64,000 nt of DNA, taken from positions 15,422,957 through 15,486,956 of the forward strand of contig OX411552.1 of the NCBI GenBank assembly GCA_948146395.1, written 5' to 3'. Origin of the DNA: Fragum whitleyi. Taxonomy: Eukaryota > Mollusca > Bivalvia > Cardiida > Cardiidae. Made by a program: the position numbers and the translations under genes. Every line of letters starts with the position of its first letter. The first letter of the stretch is position 1. Positions 35,618 through 47,109 of the stretch are shown one piece after another. Under the pieces are notes generated by a model, which was not told the origin of the DNA, searched no databases, and saw only the letters and a program-made list of their open reading frames with translations.

Positions 35618-36037
35618 TACCAAACTGATAGATGATCGAAACAATTGTTTATAAATGAGTAGATATAATACTTTTTCTGTTGTCTTATTCAGCAAATATC
35701 ATCCCCAACATTTTTCGTACTTTTCGATAATTATATTGCCTAGGATATAAATGAATGACTGTTATAATGAATAATCTACAATTTCCCACTGGGTAATGCA
35801 TCTTGAGGGCTTATCGGTGTTTATCTATCTATCATAAGGCTATATCCCTTCCAATGCAACGTGTTATGATATTCCCAGTGATAAAATCTAGCAACTATTC
35901 CAATCATAGAAATAGACCTAAAGCCATTTGTCCTGATTTCGTGATTGTTTAACAAGCTTAACTTTAAGGTCAATCAGTGCTGAAAGGTCGATAAACTTGA
36001 CTAAAGCACAGGTGATTGTTTCAAAATTCGATTTTTA

Positions 36038-36125
36038 AGCTCACCTGAGCGCAACGTGCTCAAGATTAGCTTTTGTGATCATTGAAAGACTGTTGTCCGT
36101 CGCGCATCGTGCGCTGTGTTTCGTG
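36038..36125. repeat. End fragment of the GCTCACCTGAGC repeat
   Basis: AGCTCACCTGAGCGCAACGT, GCTCAAGATTAGCTTTTGTG, then TTGTCCGTCGCGCATCGTGC; reversed relative to 34381-34917. The rest of the copy is not recognisable. Confidence 0.6.
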
Positions 36126-36129
36126 TGGC

Positions 36130-37220
36130 GTGTTCATGAAACTTGGTCATATTAGTTATCAGATTACAAGAATGAACCCTATTAGAATTGAAAATTATAT
36201 CTTGTCAAAGGATTTACCCTTTATGAAATTTGTTAAGAAAAGGCTAGAAGCTTATACAGGGATGGTGTATTACATGTTACTACATATGAAGCTCTTTGAT
36301 ATAAAAAAAAAAATATGGAAAAGCGCGGACAGAATATTGTGATGGGTGAAATTATGACCAAATTTCACCTTACCAAGGAATGTCTCTTTTAATCATTTAT
36401 TTTGAAACAATCTTATGTGTAAACAACATGTTATTGTTTCATAATCAAATTATTTCACAAAATTTGTTATCTTGTTTGATTCTTATAAATCAACCTGAAA
36501 GAAAAACAGCAGATAATAAAATAATGTGGATAGGACAAACCCTTTTAAAAAGCAGCAATTCCCTCGATAGGAAAGCTAATTTCTGCAGGAAAGACGAACT
36601 TTTGTGTATTCTCTAAGCTCGTTCAGGCTAGAGTGTTTTTCAAACTGATAGTGTAGGCAAATATGATTTAGGAATAATTGCAGCCTATGATATTATGGGT
36701 GGACGCCAAATTCTCGTTATAAATTTATACTGCAAGTCACGGCAAATTTAGAAGATATTGTGAGATAAGAAACATGAATGGAACGCAATGTAGAATATTG
36801 TGCTCCCTCGAAAATAAAGAAATCTCGTTGAAAGTAAAAAAGTTTGTGATCTTGTTTGTCTGTGCATAAAAGTTGTTCTATATGATGTGGTTTTGTTCTC
36901 ATTTATGATTCGCAAAACATAGAGCAGCAAGCGTTGAAAATAAATATAAATTTTGCTCGTTTTGGGTGGAAAATAAAAGCTTAAACCCGTCTTTGATTCT
37001 ACTAGATGAGTGTTTTATATACAAAGTTTGGTCTTATTCAAATACACGTAAGTCCAAAATTAAAGATGTTTCTACAGTAGTAACCAAGTATGGAATTCTG
37101 CCATGCACCGTATCATTGGAATCGTCTTCAGACGAAAGACGCTTCAAATGAGATATTTGAAGGCAGAATTTAATAATGAATGAAAACATCTGGCACGATT
37201 TGTGATTTTGACTTACGATT
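36130..37220. other. LINE upstream region, no ORF1 recognised
   Basis: AT-rich with chance frames up to 86 codons. If the LINE is full length, its 5' UTR lies here. A 78-codon frame (36380-36616) is the only candidate for a remnant of an upstream protein; it has no zinc knuckle or coiled coil. Confidence 0.35.
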
Positions 37221-40200
37221 AACTTTTTCGTACGAAGTTTAGTAAAATGGGCCCCAGTTATTTCCCCAGATGGCTTATTCTTGCTTGGCCGTCTCATATT
37301 AATTCAAATCTTAATTCTCATTTTCATTCTAATTCTTATACTACCGCGTCTTTTTCTCATTATAAAGAATGTAAAATTCTTCAACCAGTGAATGAATTGA
37401 CGGTTTGTGATAGTAGCCAGCATCTTAGTTCTAAAAACCTAAGTTTCTTGAACCAAACTATAAAGTTTAAACAAAAAGGTCTACATATCGTTAATCTCAA
37501 TGTGCAACACATTCTTCCAAAATTTGATGAGATCAAATACATTTTATCTTCTAACGATATTGATATCTTTGGCGCTTGCGAAACGTTTCTTAATGATTCT
37601 TTATCCGACTTGAACCTTAATGTTCCCAGTTTTTCATTTATAAGGAAAGACAGAAAACTAAAAAAAGGAGGGGGAATTTTGATTTATTTAAAAAATTGTA
37701 TCCCGTTTAACCGAATGTCAGATTTAGAATCGGAAGATATAGAATCGGTATGGATAGAAATATGCCATAAGAACTCAAAATCTTTTCTCTTGTGTTTTGT
37801 TTATAGACCACCACAATCAAATAAAGATTGGATATCTTCATTTGATATACAAATAAAAAAAGCAGATGAATACTGTAATGAATATTATATAATTGGGGAC
37901 TTAAACTACAATTACCTATCAGAAAACAAAAACTTTGAAAATAAAGAGTGGTCTAAATTTACTCTGAAATACGGACTCTCACAAATAGTTACTGAACCAA
38001 CCCGAATATCTAAAACATCTTCGACAATTATAGACCATATCTATACAAATCGTACTGACAGAATCGCAGAAACATTTGTTTCACCTCTTGCATTAAGTGA
38101 TCATTTTCCAATTTGTTTGACGCGAAAAATCAGAAACAGGCCTTTTAAAGGAAACGTCCACACTTGTATGACGTACAGAAGTTTTGAAAACTTTGAAGAA
38201 TACGAATTTCAAAATGACTTAATTTCTACGAATATTCATTTTATTGAAATTGAGCCTGACCCCGAGAAGGCGCTTTCATTATTTTACGACATTTTAAATG
38301 GTGTTTTATCTATACATGCTCCAATCAAGTCAAAGCGTGTTAAAAGTAAACATTTACCTCAATGGATAAATGCCGAAGTTAAAAAAGCAATGTATGAACG
38401 GGATCGTTTCCTTAAATTAAAAAAATGGGATGAATATAAAACTATGAGGAATAAAGTGGTGCATCTCATTCGTAAAAATAAGAAGGAGTTCTACAATAAT
38501 GCAATCAAAAAGGGTACATGTAGTAAAGATCTATGGAAAAACTTACACCGAGTACAAAATAATGATAATTTATTAGCTGAACCTGTTCAATTACCTTCGG
38601 AAATGGTTTTTAACGGAGAATGTATCCGGGGGGCCCATGATATTATAGAATCATTCAATAAACACTTCATCAATATAGCAAACATTGTGAAAAAGTCACA
38701 ATTCAATGAACCCCAATTTTATTATCTGCAGAAACATTTGGAAACAGTATTGAAAGGTCAAGTTTTTGATATTGACTTCATAACACCCTTAGAAGTAAAG
38801 AAAATGATAAATAATCTCGACAAAAATAAAGCAACCGGAATTGATGGTATTAGTGCCACTATTTTGAAATCTTGTGGCGATCAGATAATTTTACCATTAA
38901 CATCTATTATCAACAACAGTATTGCAAAAGGTATATTTCCAGATGCCTTAAAGGAAGCGTATGTTCTTCCATTACATAAGGGCTCCGATAGGAAGGATCC
39001 AAATAACTATAGACCAATATCTATTTTGCCAACTATTTCAAAGATCTTTGAACGCCATTTATCGAATCAGTTGTTATCCTTTTTGAACAAAAATAATATC
39101 CTTAATAAGCACCAATCAGGTTTTAGAGAAAAGCATTCTTGTCAGACGGCCCTTATCCGAATGATCGATGAATGGTCAAAGGATATTGATTCGGGAAAAA
39201 TCGTTGGTACAGTTTTCGTTGATCTGCAGAAAGCCTTTGATCTTGTGGATCATAAAATTTTGTTGTATAAATTAAGGTTGCATAGATTTTCTATCAAAGC
39301 CTTAGAATTGTTTGGATCTTATTTGTCCGACAGAAAACAGTATATTAAGAGTAGTGATAACTTTTCCACCCCACAAATCATATCTAGCGGTGTCCCACAA
39401 GGCTCTATATTAGGACCGCTTCTATTTCTGATTTATATTAATGACATGAGTTTGTATGGAAATATCTCGAGTTTAGATCTCTATGCAGATGATTCAACAT
39501 TATATAAGTCTGGAGTAAACATTAACGAAATACAAACCAACTTACAAAGTAGTTTAAAATCTATACTCTCTTGGTGTTCAAATAATAATATGCTTGTCAA
39601 CCCAATTAAAACAAAATGTATGCTTATTGGACCTAAACATAGATTAAAGAATATTAACCTTTGCTTACAACTAAACGGTGTTTACGTTGAAGTCGTTGAA
39701 TCTCATAAGATTTTGGGTGTACACGTCGACAACCATCTATTTTGGAATACACACATTGAAAAAACAAGTTCTAAAATCAACAGTAAAATTACATTACTCA
39801 AACGAATATCGAATTATCTCACCTTAGAAATGAAGCAACTGTTTTACAATTCGTATATACTTCCTCTCTTTGATTATTGCTGTACAGTTTGGTGGAAAAG
39901 TGCTAAATATAGGACTGCTAAATTATCTATACTTCAAAAAAGAGCAGCTCGTGTTATTTTGGGCGCTTCTTCAAGAACACCATCGATTGAACTTTTCACT
40001 AAACTAAACTGGATGACATTTGACAACCGATGTAATTATTATACTGGTGTTTTAATTTTCAAATGCTATAATAACCTTTTACCAGAATACATGAATGAGG
40101 TTATTTCATTTTGTAAAAACAGTAACTATAATTTAAGGTCGTCTGCACATAATGACATCACACACTCAAAATATAATACGTTGTACAAAAAACGTTCTTT

Positions 40201-40645
40201 CTCATACAGCAGTATACATGTGTGGAATGAAATCCCAATTTCCATTAGAAATGCATCTTCTTTATCTAGCTTCAAAAACAAATTTAAACAGTATTTGCTC
40301 TTAACTAAATCAACAGTCGATGCAGAAAGCATCTAATTTATTTAAGTAAATGGTGTATCTGTCCGAAGATTTACTAATACATGAATTTTCTTGTATATTG
40401 TGTCCATTGTTAGTTTCATATGTCATCATTTGTCATCATCTTTTTCGGCGACTTTCATCATATTTTTTTTTTTATCATGATATCATTATTTAAACAGGTT
40501 ATCACTTTTCATTAATTTTTCTTTCACTGAAGGCAACATTGTAAAAAAGAAAAATTTCAATTTGTTAATTTTGAAAGATTTGTCTTAATGTTTCACCTTC
40601 ATAAAATAAAGATATATTATTATATTATTATTATTATTATATTAG
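37221..40645 (+). mobile_element. LINE insertion, body plus 3' UTR and TTA-rich tail
   Basis: After the polyprotein stop there is a roughly 270-bp AT-rich untranslated stretch, then AATAAAG-type sequence and a tail of ATT/TTA repeats at about 40610-40645. Short microsatellite tails instead of long poly(A) are typical of CR1/L2-like LINEs. The 5' boundary is not defined: 36350-37220 is AT-rich and shows no gag-like ORF1, so the element may be 5' truncated, may belong to a lineage without ORF1, or may have a decayed ORF1. I could not identify a target-site duplication by eye. Confidence 0.8.
37247..40336 (+). CDS. LINE (non-LTR retrotransposon) polyprotein: endonuclease + reverse transcriptase
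   Basis: An intact 1029-codon frame, far longer than any other in the window. It encodes the enzyme pair that nicks target DNA and copies the element's RNA at the nick (target-primed reverse transcription). Residues about 78-290 fit an AP-type endonuclease: NLNVQ, the acidic ETFLND near 110, GGGILIYLKN, VYRPP, GDLN near 216, IIDHIYTN near 260 and SDHFP near 284. Residues about 520-790 fit a reverse transcriptase: NYRPISILP, HQSGFREKHS, FVDLQKAFD near 656, GVPQGS near 715 and the catalytic YADD near 746. The C-terminal part has the W/Y/R-rich tail common in jockey/CR1-type LINEs. An in-frame stop lies nine codons upstream of the ATG, so this start is reasonable. No ORF1 was recognised upstream. 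Clade assignment (CR1/L2/jockey group) is inferred from motif style. The lack of stops suggests a young, possibly active copy. Confidence 0.93.
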   Translation: MGPSYFPRWLILAWPSHINSNLNSHFHSNSYTTASFSHYKECKILQPVNELTVCDSSQHLSSKNLSFLNQTIKFKQKGLHIVNLNVQHILPKFDEIKYILSSNDIDIFGACETFLNDSLSDLNLNVPSFSFIRKDRKLKKGGGILIYLKNCIPFNRMSDLESEDIESVWIEICHKNSKSFLLCFVYRPPQSNKDWISSFDIQIKKADEYCNEYYIIGDLNYNYLSENKNFENKEWSKFTLKYGLSQIVTEPTRISKTSSTIIDHIYTNRTDRIAETFVSPLALSDHFPICLTRKIRNRPFKGNVHTCMTYRSFENFEEYEFQNDLISTNIHFIEIEPDPEKALSLFYDILNGVLSIHAPIKSKRVKSKHLPQWINAEVKKAMYERDRFLKLKKWDEYKTMRNKVVHLIRKNKKEFYNNAIKKGTCSKDLWKNLHRVQNNDNLLAEPVQLPSEMVFNGECIRGAHDIIESFNKHFINIANIVKKSQFNEPQFYYLQKHLETVLKGQVFDIDFITPLEVKKMINNLDKNKATGIDGISATILKSCGDQIILPLTSIINNSIAKGIFPDALKEAYVLPLHKGSDRKDPNNYRPISILPTISKIFERHLSNQLLSFLNKNNILNKHQSGFREKHSCQTALIRMIDEWSKDIDSGKIVGTVFVDLQKAFDLVDHKILLYKLRLHRFSIKALELFGSYLSDRKQYIKSSDNFSTPQIISSGVPQGSILGPLLFLIYINDMSLYGNISSLDLYADDSTLYKSGVNINEIQTNLQSSLKSILSWCSNNNMLVNPIKTKCMLIGPKHRLKNINLCLQLNGVYVEVVESHKILGVHVDNHLFWNTHIEKTSSKINSKITLLKRISNYLTLEMKQLFYNSYILPLFDYCCTVWWKSAKYRTAKLSILQKRAARVILGASSRTPSIELFTKLNWMTFDNRCNYYTGVLIFKCYNNLLPEYMNEVISFCKNSNYNLRSSAHNDITHSKYNTLYKKRSFSYSSIHVWNEIPISIRNASSLSSFKNKFKQYLLLTKSTVDAESI

Positions 40646-41110
40646 TTGTTTAATTATGTTTTTCATGCATTTTTTCTTTTGTTGCAGGTACCTAGTTCAA
40701 CAGTAGTACATTAGCGTACATCAGTCTGCCTATCTCGGACCTGTAAGGTGTTTTTGATGCTGTAGATTTCATGTAGATTTCCAGCAGTCGTGATTCATGA
40801 TCATTGGCCCCGCTATCTGTCCGCTCTAATCATCCGTCCATTTAACTGTAGATTAGAGCCCATGATTAATGGCCACCAGTCTATCCCATATTTCCATGTT
40901 TATATGGGCCGTATCTAGTCTTAAATTAGGACAAAATAATTTACGATATTTCAAAAAATAGAAAAAATAGAGAAATAAACATACACAATCAAAAATATGA
41001 TAAAAAAGAAATAACATTAAAACTTGAAAATATATTATCTTTTCAATATGAATAAAGACCTCTACCGAGTCCCGCGTTCAGGATACGAAAGCGCTCGCCG
41101 GGAACAGTTT
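40646..41110. other. No feature recognised after the LINE tail
   Basis: Short AT-rich interval between the LINE and the palindromic MITE. Confidence 0.4.
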
Positions 41111-41235
41111 TGCGTTCAGGATAAAAACGTAAGCGAAGCGCTTTCGAAATGATACCTCGCTTTGCACGTATGTGCACGTGCGAAGCGGGATATCATTACA
41201 AAGCGCTCGCTAAACGCTTTTACGTCCTGAACACA
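41111..41235. mobile_element. 125-bp palindromic MITE, copy 1
   Basis: Ends TGCGTTCAGGATAAAAACGT / inverted TTACGTCCTGAACACA. Arms continue through AAGCGCTTTCGAAATGATAC and the centre is TTTGCACGTATGTGCACGTG. The opposite-orientation copy is at 63432-63554. Confidence 0.6.
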
Positions 41236-41551
41236 GGACAGTTTTCTTTGAACGCAACGAGGCGCTTTCCGAAGATGAACCGGTTTCTAGGTAACAAAAC
41301 TGACGCGACTCAAAGCTTTACCAAACCAAAATTTACATTCGTAAAATGAAGTAAAAAGTAATTTAATTCACATATCGCGCCCTTAGATGATTAAATATTC
41401 GAACAAAACGAAAAATAACGAGATTTTCGAAATGATAATCTTCTATTTTTGTTTGCTATGCTAGTCACCTAGTGGCCTTACTCGCCGATTATCGCAAGCG
41501 CCCTAAGCAAGCACATCGTTTAGGATAGGAAAACGGTGAAGCGCCTGCTAA

Positions 41552-41963
41552 CGTTCCCTTGCGCTTTGCTTTCCCGAACACAAGGCAAAATTATTCCTTT
41601 TACGAACATCTTATTGGTTTGATTACTTTATCGTTGCTCTTTTTTCGGAAATATTGATTCAGTTATCTAGCTCTGGTGTCCTTTCTTTTGTCAAAGCATT
41701 GCAGTTTCGAAGATATTTTTTAAATCAAGGAAATGAAATAGGCTCATGTAAAGATGGAAACACGATTGACGAAAAAATAATCACAAGCACAAAACGAAAG
41801 AAACAACACACTCAAAACCAGCGGAACAAGATGAGATTGCCGACGTAAATTCTTTCCTTTTTGCAGAAGAAGGCGTTCTTAGTGAATTCAATCTTATTTC
41901 TAAGAAAGGCATATTACTTAAACCGACCATGTTTTTTGAAAACATATCAGACTTGCTCAGGTA
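41552..41963 (+). pseudogene. Broken ORF remnant, unknown protein (frameshift at an A run)
   Basis: One frame is open from 41552 to 41848 and passes through LSFVKALQFRRYF and GNEIGSCKDGNTIDEK. A second frame is open from 41770 to the TAA at 41961 and reads PAEQDEIADVNSFLF, then EGVLSEFNLISKKG and LLKPTMFFENISDLLR. The two join smoothly if the run of six A's at about 41772 has lost one base, giving about 136 residues ending in DLLR-stop. The second part has the look of a real protein: amphipathic helices and a balanced composition. An alternative is a genuine 94-bp exon at 41867-41960, because TTTCCTTTTTGCAG precedes it and GTAAAG follows it. I do not recognise the family. It could be a transposase relic, a retropseudogene or a host exon. 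Confidence 0.4.
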
Positions 41964-41964
41964 A

Positions 41965-42589
41965 AGATTTTCTCTTGGCTCGGTGAAATGTTTTGGTTTG
42001 CATCGTGGATAGTTATGGTTCATAAACCCATCATGGTGCCTGAATGCATCTGCACTTATCTGGCCTTTAGATCGTTAAAAAGATTAAACTCGACTTGATT
42101 GGATTATCTGACCAGCTCCGTTAACAGCTCGTTTGACCTATATTTTGACATTCTTGATTAGAAAGGAAGTTTTATGAACTCCCATGCAGGGAGAGTAATG
42201 GCTATTGGTGAGTAGAAGTGGTTAGGCTCACTGGTCGAATCGAAATAAAAGATTAAGATAATTGGAGATTCTATGTTAAGGTAAAACAATTCGCTCGTGA
42301 TAATTTATAGGTATCTTTGCAAAGGAATAAGACCTACTACTCGTATCAAGAATCATGATGAATTGACCAATTTCATGAAAAGTATAAACACTTTTCCTTT
42401 AACAAACAATCTAAGCTTACTATAAGCTTTACATCCATAAATGAATATTCGAATATTCTATTACTTGAAACGCATACTGAGAATTATACCGATGATGATA
42501 GTAAAAAAATTACTGAACATGGTGTTTTTGTTGTTGTTGTTTTTTTTTTTTTTTTTAATTCTTTCCACATGCACTAAAGTATTGGTAAA
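41965..42589. other. No feature recognised downstream of the broken ORF
   Basis: No polyadenylation signal or further exon is convincing. Confidence 0.4.
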
Positions 42590-42668
42590 AATGCATGGTA
42601 AACTTCGGTTAACATTGTCAAAGTTCATGACTTCCGAAACGTTGCGGAGCTAATACGGATCCACTACC
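42590..42668. mobile_element. piggyBac-like MITE (GGTAGTGGACC ends), right half only
   Basis: Matches the right arm of 30611-30772: CGGTTAACATTGTCAAAGTTC through ACGGATCCACTACC. The left half is missing and a poly-T run lies just upstream. Confidence 0.5.
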
Positions 42669-42780
42669 TCAAGATAGTTCTAAGGACTTTTCTTGGAACT
42701 TTTAGTTAGCTCTTTTCTTCAGTGACATTCAGTGGTGTTTTGCAAACTTTTGTTTAAAGCTTTCTTTTCACGTTTTCTAC

Positions 42781-42813
42781 TAATAACTAATAATAATAAT
42801 AATAATAACTTTA
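42781..42813. repeat. (AAT)n microsatellite
   Basis: TAATAACTAATAATAATAAT continuing to AATAACTTTATTCATAG. A TTATTCATAG-like ending next to such a tail can mark a reversed LINE end, but no body is visible. Confidence 0.8.
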
Positions 42814-42890
42814 TTCATAGAAGGTAATATGTTAAGATATACATGTATATACAAATCTTATTTTCAACATGGCCCTCTAGAAAACAACAA

Positions 42891-43015
<125 letters not shown>

Positions 43016-43153
43016 GTATATTTGACGCTGTACTAAATTCAAGTGATCTAAAAGTATTTTAATTAATATTGACGAGAAAACGTATAAAAAATAACACAAA
43101 TAGATTCGTGTCAAATAGAAGAGAAGCAGTTACATATCGTCGTTGTAATTCAT

Positions 43154-43198
43154 AAACCTCGTAACTACAGCTTTGGTCAAGCTGTAGTTACGAGGTTT
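43154..43198. repeat. Palindrome, CCTCGTAACTACAGC family
   Basis: AAACCTCGTAACTACAGCTT opposite AAGCTGTAGTTACGAGGTTT, a perfect 20-bp stem with a short loop. Half-sites or diverged copies: 49617-49661, 10748-10775, 25218-25256, 29633-29663. Confidence 0.75.
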
Positions 43199-43199
43199 A

Positions 43200-44740
43200 A
43201 GAATGACATCAACAATATTTGACAAATTACAACTGCGAGGCCTCCATCGTCAACTTATTTTACGACAAACACGCGCATGTGTTCACAGCAGCTAACTGAT
43301 AGGCCCTGATAATTTTTGTAAAAAACTAGATTTACTTATAACCATAGGGACACATCAGATTCCACTCACAGATGATATTCAAATCAAACAATATATAACG
43401 AAGGTGACATGTAAAAATGGTGATGGTCTAACATGAACACAGTTTTAACGGTGGAGGAAATCTAGTCCGTTACCAAAAACATACCCAGGGAAGTGCGAAA
43501 ACATGCAAACTTAGCCAGAGCACACTAACTGCGTGGGCTCTAGGTCGTCAAAGCTGTTATCCGTTTGTAGATTTCCTCAATACTGTATGAACATCCTAAG
43601 TCCTAATATCATCTTGTTTTCAATTTTTACCTCGGGCTGATATTTGGTTTATCAAGTATTTATAATTGTACCCCCCTTTGAAGAAGAGGGGGTATATTGC
43701 TTTGCACTTGTCGATCGGCCGGCAAGTCCGTAGACCGTTTATTGTTCGGAGCATATCTCAAAAAGTATGCAATTTAGAATCATGAAACTTCACAAGGGGA
43801 TAGATCTCATTAGGGAAAAGTGCAGCGTATAAGAACCATAACCTTATTATTTGAGTTATTGCCCTATTTTGATTGACAAAAAACATGCCACTGACCTGCT
43901 CTTATGGGGGGCTTAGATGTCATACAAACATCTCTTGTTTCGCTACTGTTTTGAAAAAAGCTCAAGTAACTAAATAAGACTCGCTTTGAACGACAAAGTT
44001 TATAGTCTTAGTTGACACCATTAGAGGAAACGTGCTTATTATGTCCAGGATTAGCTTACAATAGAAGATGTAAAGTTATTAAAAAATCCAACATTTCATT
44101 GCCGCACATTTCATTGCCGCGAAACTGTTCATCATCGTGACACAGGTTCTACAAGGCTAAATATAAAAACAGATTTGCTATCATAAGTAGGAAGCATTTT
44201 CACTTGAGTTCGCTTTCATAAGTAAATAGGATTCCATATCATAAAGAGATTGTTATCTCAGTATGCTCGCTTTGTCTGGATAAAAACTTGGCTAATAGAA
44301 TGGAATTCTCTTGGTAATTGTCAGCATCTCTACTACGTACGTTTCGAGCGATAAAACATGAATTCCACGATTCAGATGCTTACTGTAAAGGGGTAATAGA
44401 TCATTTACCATATAAACGGTCGTTTTTTGCGACCAAGTTTTATCTGCTAATTCTCGTAGTGATCAATGTCCTTCAGTTTAAAGGACACAACTTTTGATGT
44501 ATAAAGGAACCTTCTTAATTACTATCCTGCCCTACGTCCAGGACAACAAAAATGGTAAAACGTTTGCATATCAAATCCCTGTTTTCCATACATGTGAAAT
44601 TTGCGAGCAGTTTGTCACGTTTTGTTAAAAGCTCTTGCAAGGAATTGCTTGATCTAAATCGCCCTGTTTGCACTCAAAAAATGTGAAACAAACGTCTTCT
44701 TTTAATTGCAACTTCCTTTCTTTTAAAACAACAATGTTGA
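43200..44740. other. No gene recognised outside the 43668-43945 repeat
   Basis: AT-rich filler with no frames above 60 codons until 44625. Confidence 0.4.
43668..43945. repeat. Dispersed repeat, GAGGGGGTATATTGC type
   Basis: TGTACCCCCCTTTGAAGAAG, GAGGGGGTATATTGCTTTGC, then GAGCATATCTCAAAAAGTAT and ATGAAACTTCACAAGGGGAT, ending TTATTTGAGTTATTGCCCT. Same broad type as 14215-14575. Confidence 0.5.
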
Positions 44741-45015
44741 ACAAGAACATCGCCTTCAAACGCTCTGATGCAGGTTCTGGATATAACAAAAAATCGAAAA
44801 GGGGCGTAATTCTTACAAAAAATGTTTTCAGAGTTTTCCCCTTGATGGTCTGGATATCCCTTGTGATAGTGAACACACATGTCAGGTTTTATGAAGATAT
44901 CTTCATTAACATCGGATATATGACCAAGGTTCAAGTTTGTCAAGACAACGCCTATGCCAACGCGTGCAGCAAGTCAACAACAACAACACCAACGCCATCG
45001 ACGCCAAGGTGATGA
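44740..45015. repeat. Likely dispersed-repeat fragment (GGGGCGTAATTCT type)
   Basis: AAAAGGGGCGTAATTCTTAC, GGTTTTATGAAGATATCTTC, ATATGACCAAGGTTCAAG and a run of ACA/ACGCC trinucleotides at the end. Resembles a repeat often seen in bivalve genomes. The 114-codon frame over it has a low-complexity TTTTPTP tail and is probably accidental. Confidence 0.4.
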
Positions 45016-45352
45016 CAATACCCCGTGTTTTTTTTCCAGAAACAGTCGAACTAAACATTAGGGTTGCAATAGACAGGATTCAACTGTAATAGCATATTGC
45101 CAAAGTGGTCGTAAATTGGAAAGTATCCTGTTGGAAGACTATCTTGCTTGCACAAAATACAATGATACTCCAAGCTTTCGGTTTGAAGTTTGTAAACAGA
45201 TATTGTTTTTGCGACCATTGAAACTGCAGATATGCCAACAGTTGTCACTCGTGTTAGATATTTCATCAATACATTGGTCAAAATCTTAGCCACAGATAGA
45301 GGCGGTATTTTGGATCAAAGTATTTCAATAATTATAACATAAACCAAATTTT

Positions 45353-45406
45353 GTTGATGCTCATTCGAATCGTCTCATCGAGACGATTCAAATGAGTACC
45401 TACAAC
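45353..45406. repeat. Palindrome, GAATCGTCTC family
   Basis: GTTGATGCTCATTCGAATCG opposite CGATTCAAATGAGTACCTAC with AAC following. The core GTCTCATCGAGAC is shared with 24286-24328. Confidence 0.65.
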
Positions 45407-45845
45407 ACAGGGTTTCACTGGGAAATAAAGATTATAGACCGGCTTCACCCGCTCTTATCGGTGCCTCCGGTCAAAAGCCAAACAAAGTCACCAATTAACA
45501 ATTCCAGATAACATAGCTGTTTCCAAATTAGTGCTGACTACAGATTCAATATCAAAGGGCGTCGTTCTTAAGTGATGTATAGATAAATCCGTCGTGCTCA
45601 ATTTATTAATTAATTTGAGAAATTGGGTTTAATTGGATGAACACTGCTGGACCGCTGTCCAGCTATCACATCTGACCACATAAACAACCAACTGCTGCAT
45701 TAGGCACACGCTGAATGTTGCCAATCTAGATAGAATTTATGTGTTGACTTCCATTTGTTTCAGATGGCTCTTTTGGTTTGCTGAAAAATGGAAAAAAAAT
45801 CCACACGTAGCTGATGTCACTAAATATTCATTAGGTTCTTTCAAT

Positions 45846-45940
45846 TCACAGTTTATAACATCTTGAAATTGATATTCATTGACAACGACATTCAAAATGA
45901 AAATCGGTGTAATAAAATCCACGATTTCACTGATATAAAA
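45846..45940 (+). mobile_element. MITE family 'CAGTTAATAAC', short fragment
   Basis: CACAGTTTATAACATCTTGAAA followed by TTGATATTCATTGAC and, after an internal deletion, CCACGATTTCACTGATATAA. Only the left third of the element remains. Confidence 0.5.
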
Positions 45941-47109
45941 CCAATATAACCAATGGATTATATGTAAGGCAAATAACTTTTATGCACATATCAAATTTAT
46001 TTTTCAATTTCAACTTATAGGTTAACTATAATCAAAGCTTTGAATCAAAAGTCAGAATGGGACACCAACATTTTATTGAAACTTATCATCTAACAAGTCA
46101 AGTTTCATGATCTTAAAGACTATATTACACCCCCACCTGAAAAATGAAACAGACTATTTCTTTGAGGTGTGCATCTAGGAATTCATAACTTTCTAGTCTC
46201 TTGTGATGCTTCATATGCTCCGTTTTGAAAGGTAGTTATTGATAGTATAACAAGTTTGAAGATAATGCGATACCTCTATGGTGCATTCTATTCAACTTTG
46301 CCGACACGCTGTCTACTCTATATCGTAAGGTATTTTCGGATAAGAAGAAATCAAACAAAATATGGTATATGATATACGACATAGAATCCTCTTATCTGCT
46401 TTTCCTGCACCAAGAAAATAATCATTAAGACCACTATACATTTATAAACATGTTTGATACATGTGTTTTGTTTTCAACTTAAAATTGACATTGGTCACTC
46501 TGTTTACTATTTCCTTTTATTCTTTTTCTTTACTTTTTAGTTAAGACGTTCACATTTATTCATTTATGGTAAACGATTGTCTTTCTTTTAAATATAACAT
46601 AAATCTTGGTTCACTTTTTGAAATAAAAATCTATGCAAAAAAGACCCCCGTGAGTTGATCTGATAGATAATTTCGTTTTGTTGAACAGGTTAACATTTAT
46701 AAAAATCGCAGCAAATTTTTTCTGCTGTTCTTAGCGTCGTTTTGTCATGCTTACTTGCATATTGAATTATTTAACCGAAGCTGAAGAATGGCGTTCTCAG
46801 TACTTTGGTAACGATTGTGTATTTCAGTTTAATCGACTACTAAATACATTGCAATTGTTCAAAACAAACAGATAACTGTTTGAATATGATAATATATGAT
46901 ATATATTTGTATATAATGAATATAAATAGACAACTGACAAAGTAAATATTAAAGGTCAATATCACCCGACATAAAACAGATGTTCAAAATTCTTCAAACT
47001 GAATCGCAATTAGAGAGGCTAGCAAACATAATCTGGCATACAGATATTCCAACGCATGAAGAAAACAAATCTTACAAAGAATTTTATTCAGAATCGGGGA
47101 TACCTACTA

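Larger units (their letters stand above)
45016..47109. other. No gene recognised
   Basis: Contains one palindrome (45353-45406) and a fragment of the CAGTTAATAAC MITE (45846-45940). The rest is AT-rich with no coding signal. Confidence 0.45.

Noticed and set aside
36082..36342. Frames sharing CPSxxVRCxxCGV with 34753-34941
   Set aside because: The shared peptide comes from a shared dispersed repeat read in corresponding frames, not from a protein family.
41149..41349. Small proteins starting MIPRFARMCTC at two loci
   Set aside because: Both are translations of the same palindromic MITE in opposite orientations (41111-41235 and 63432-63554).
44668..45012. 114-codon frame with a Thr/Pro tail
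   Set aside because: Overlaps a likely dispersed repeat; an overlapping minus-strand frame of similar length exists, and the tail is low complexity.
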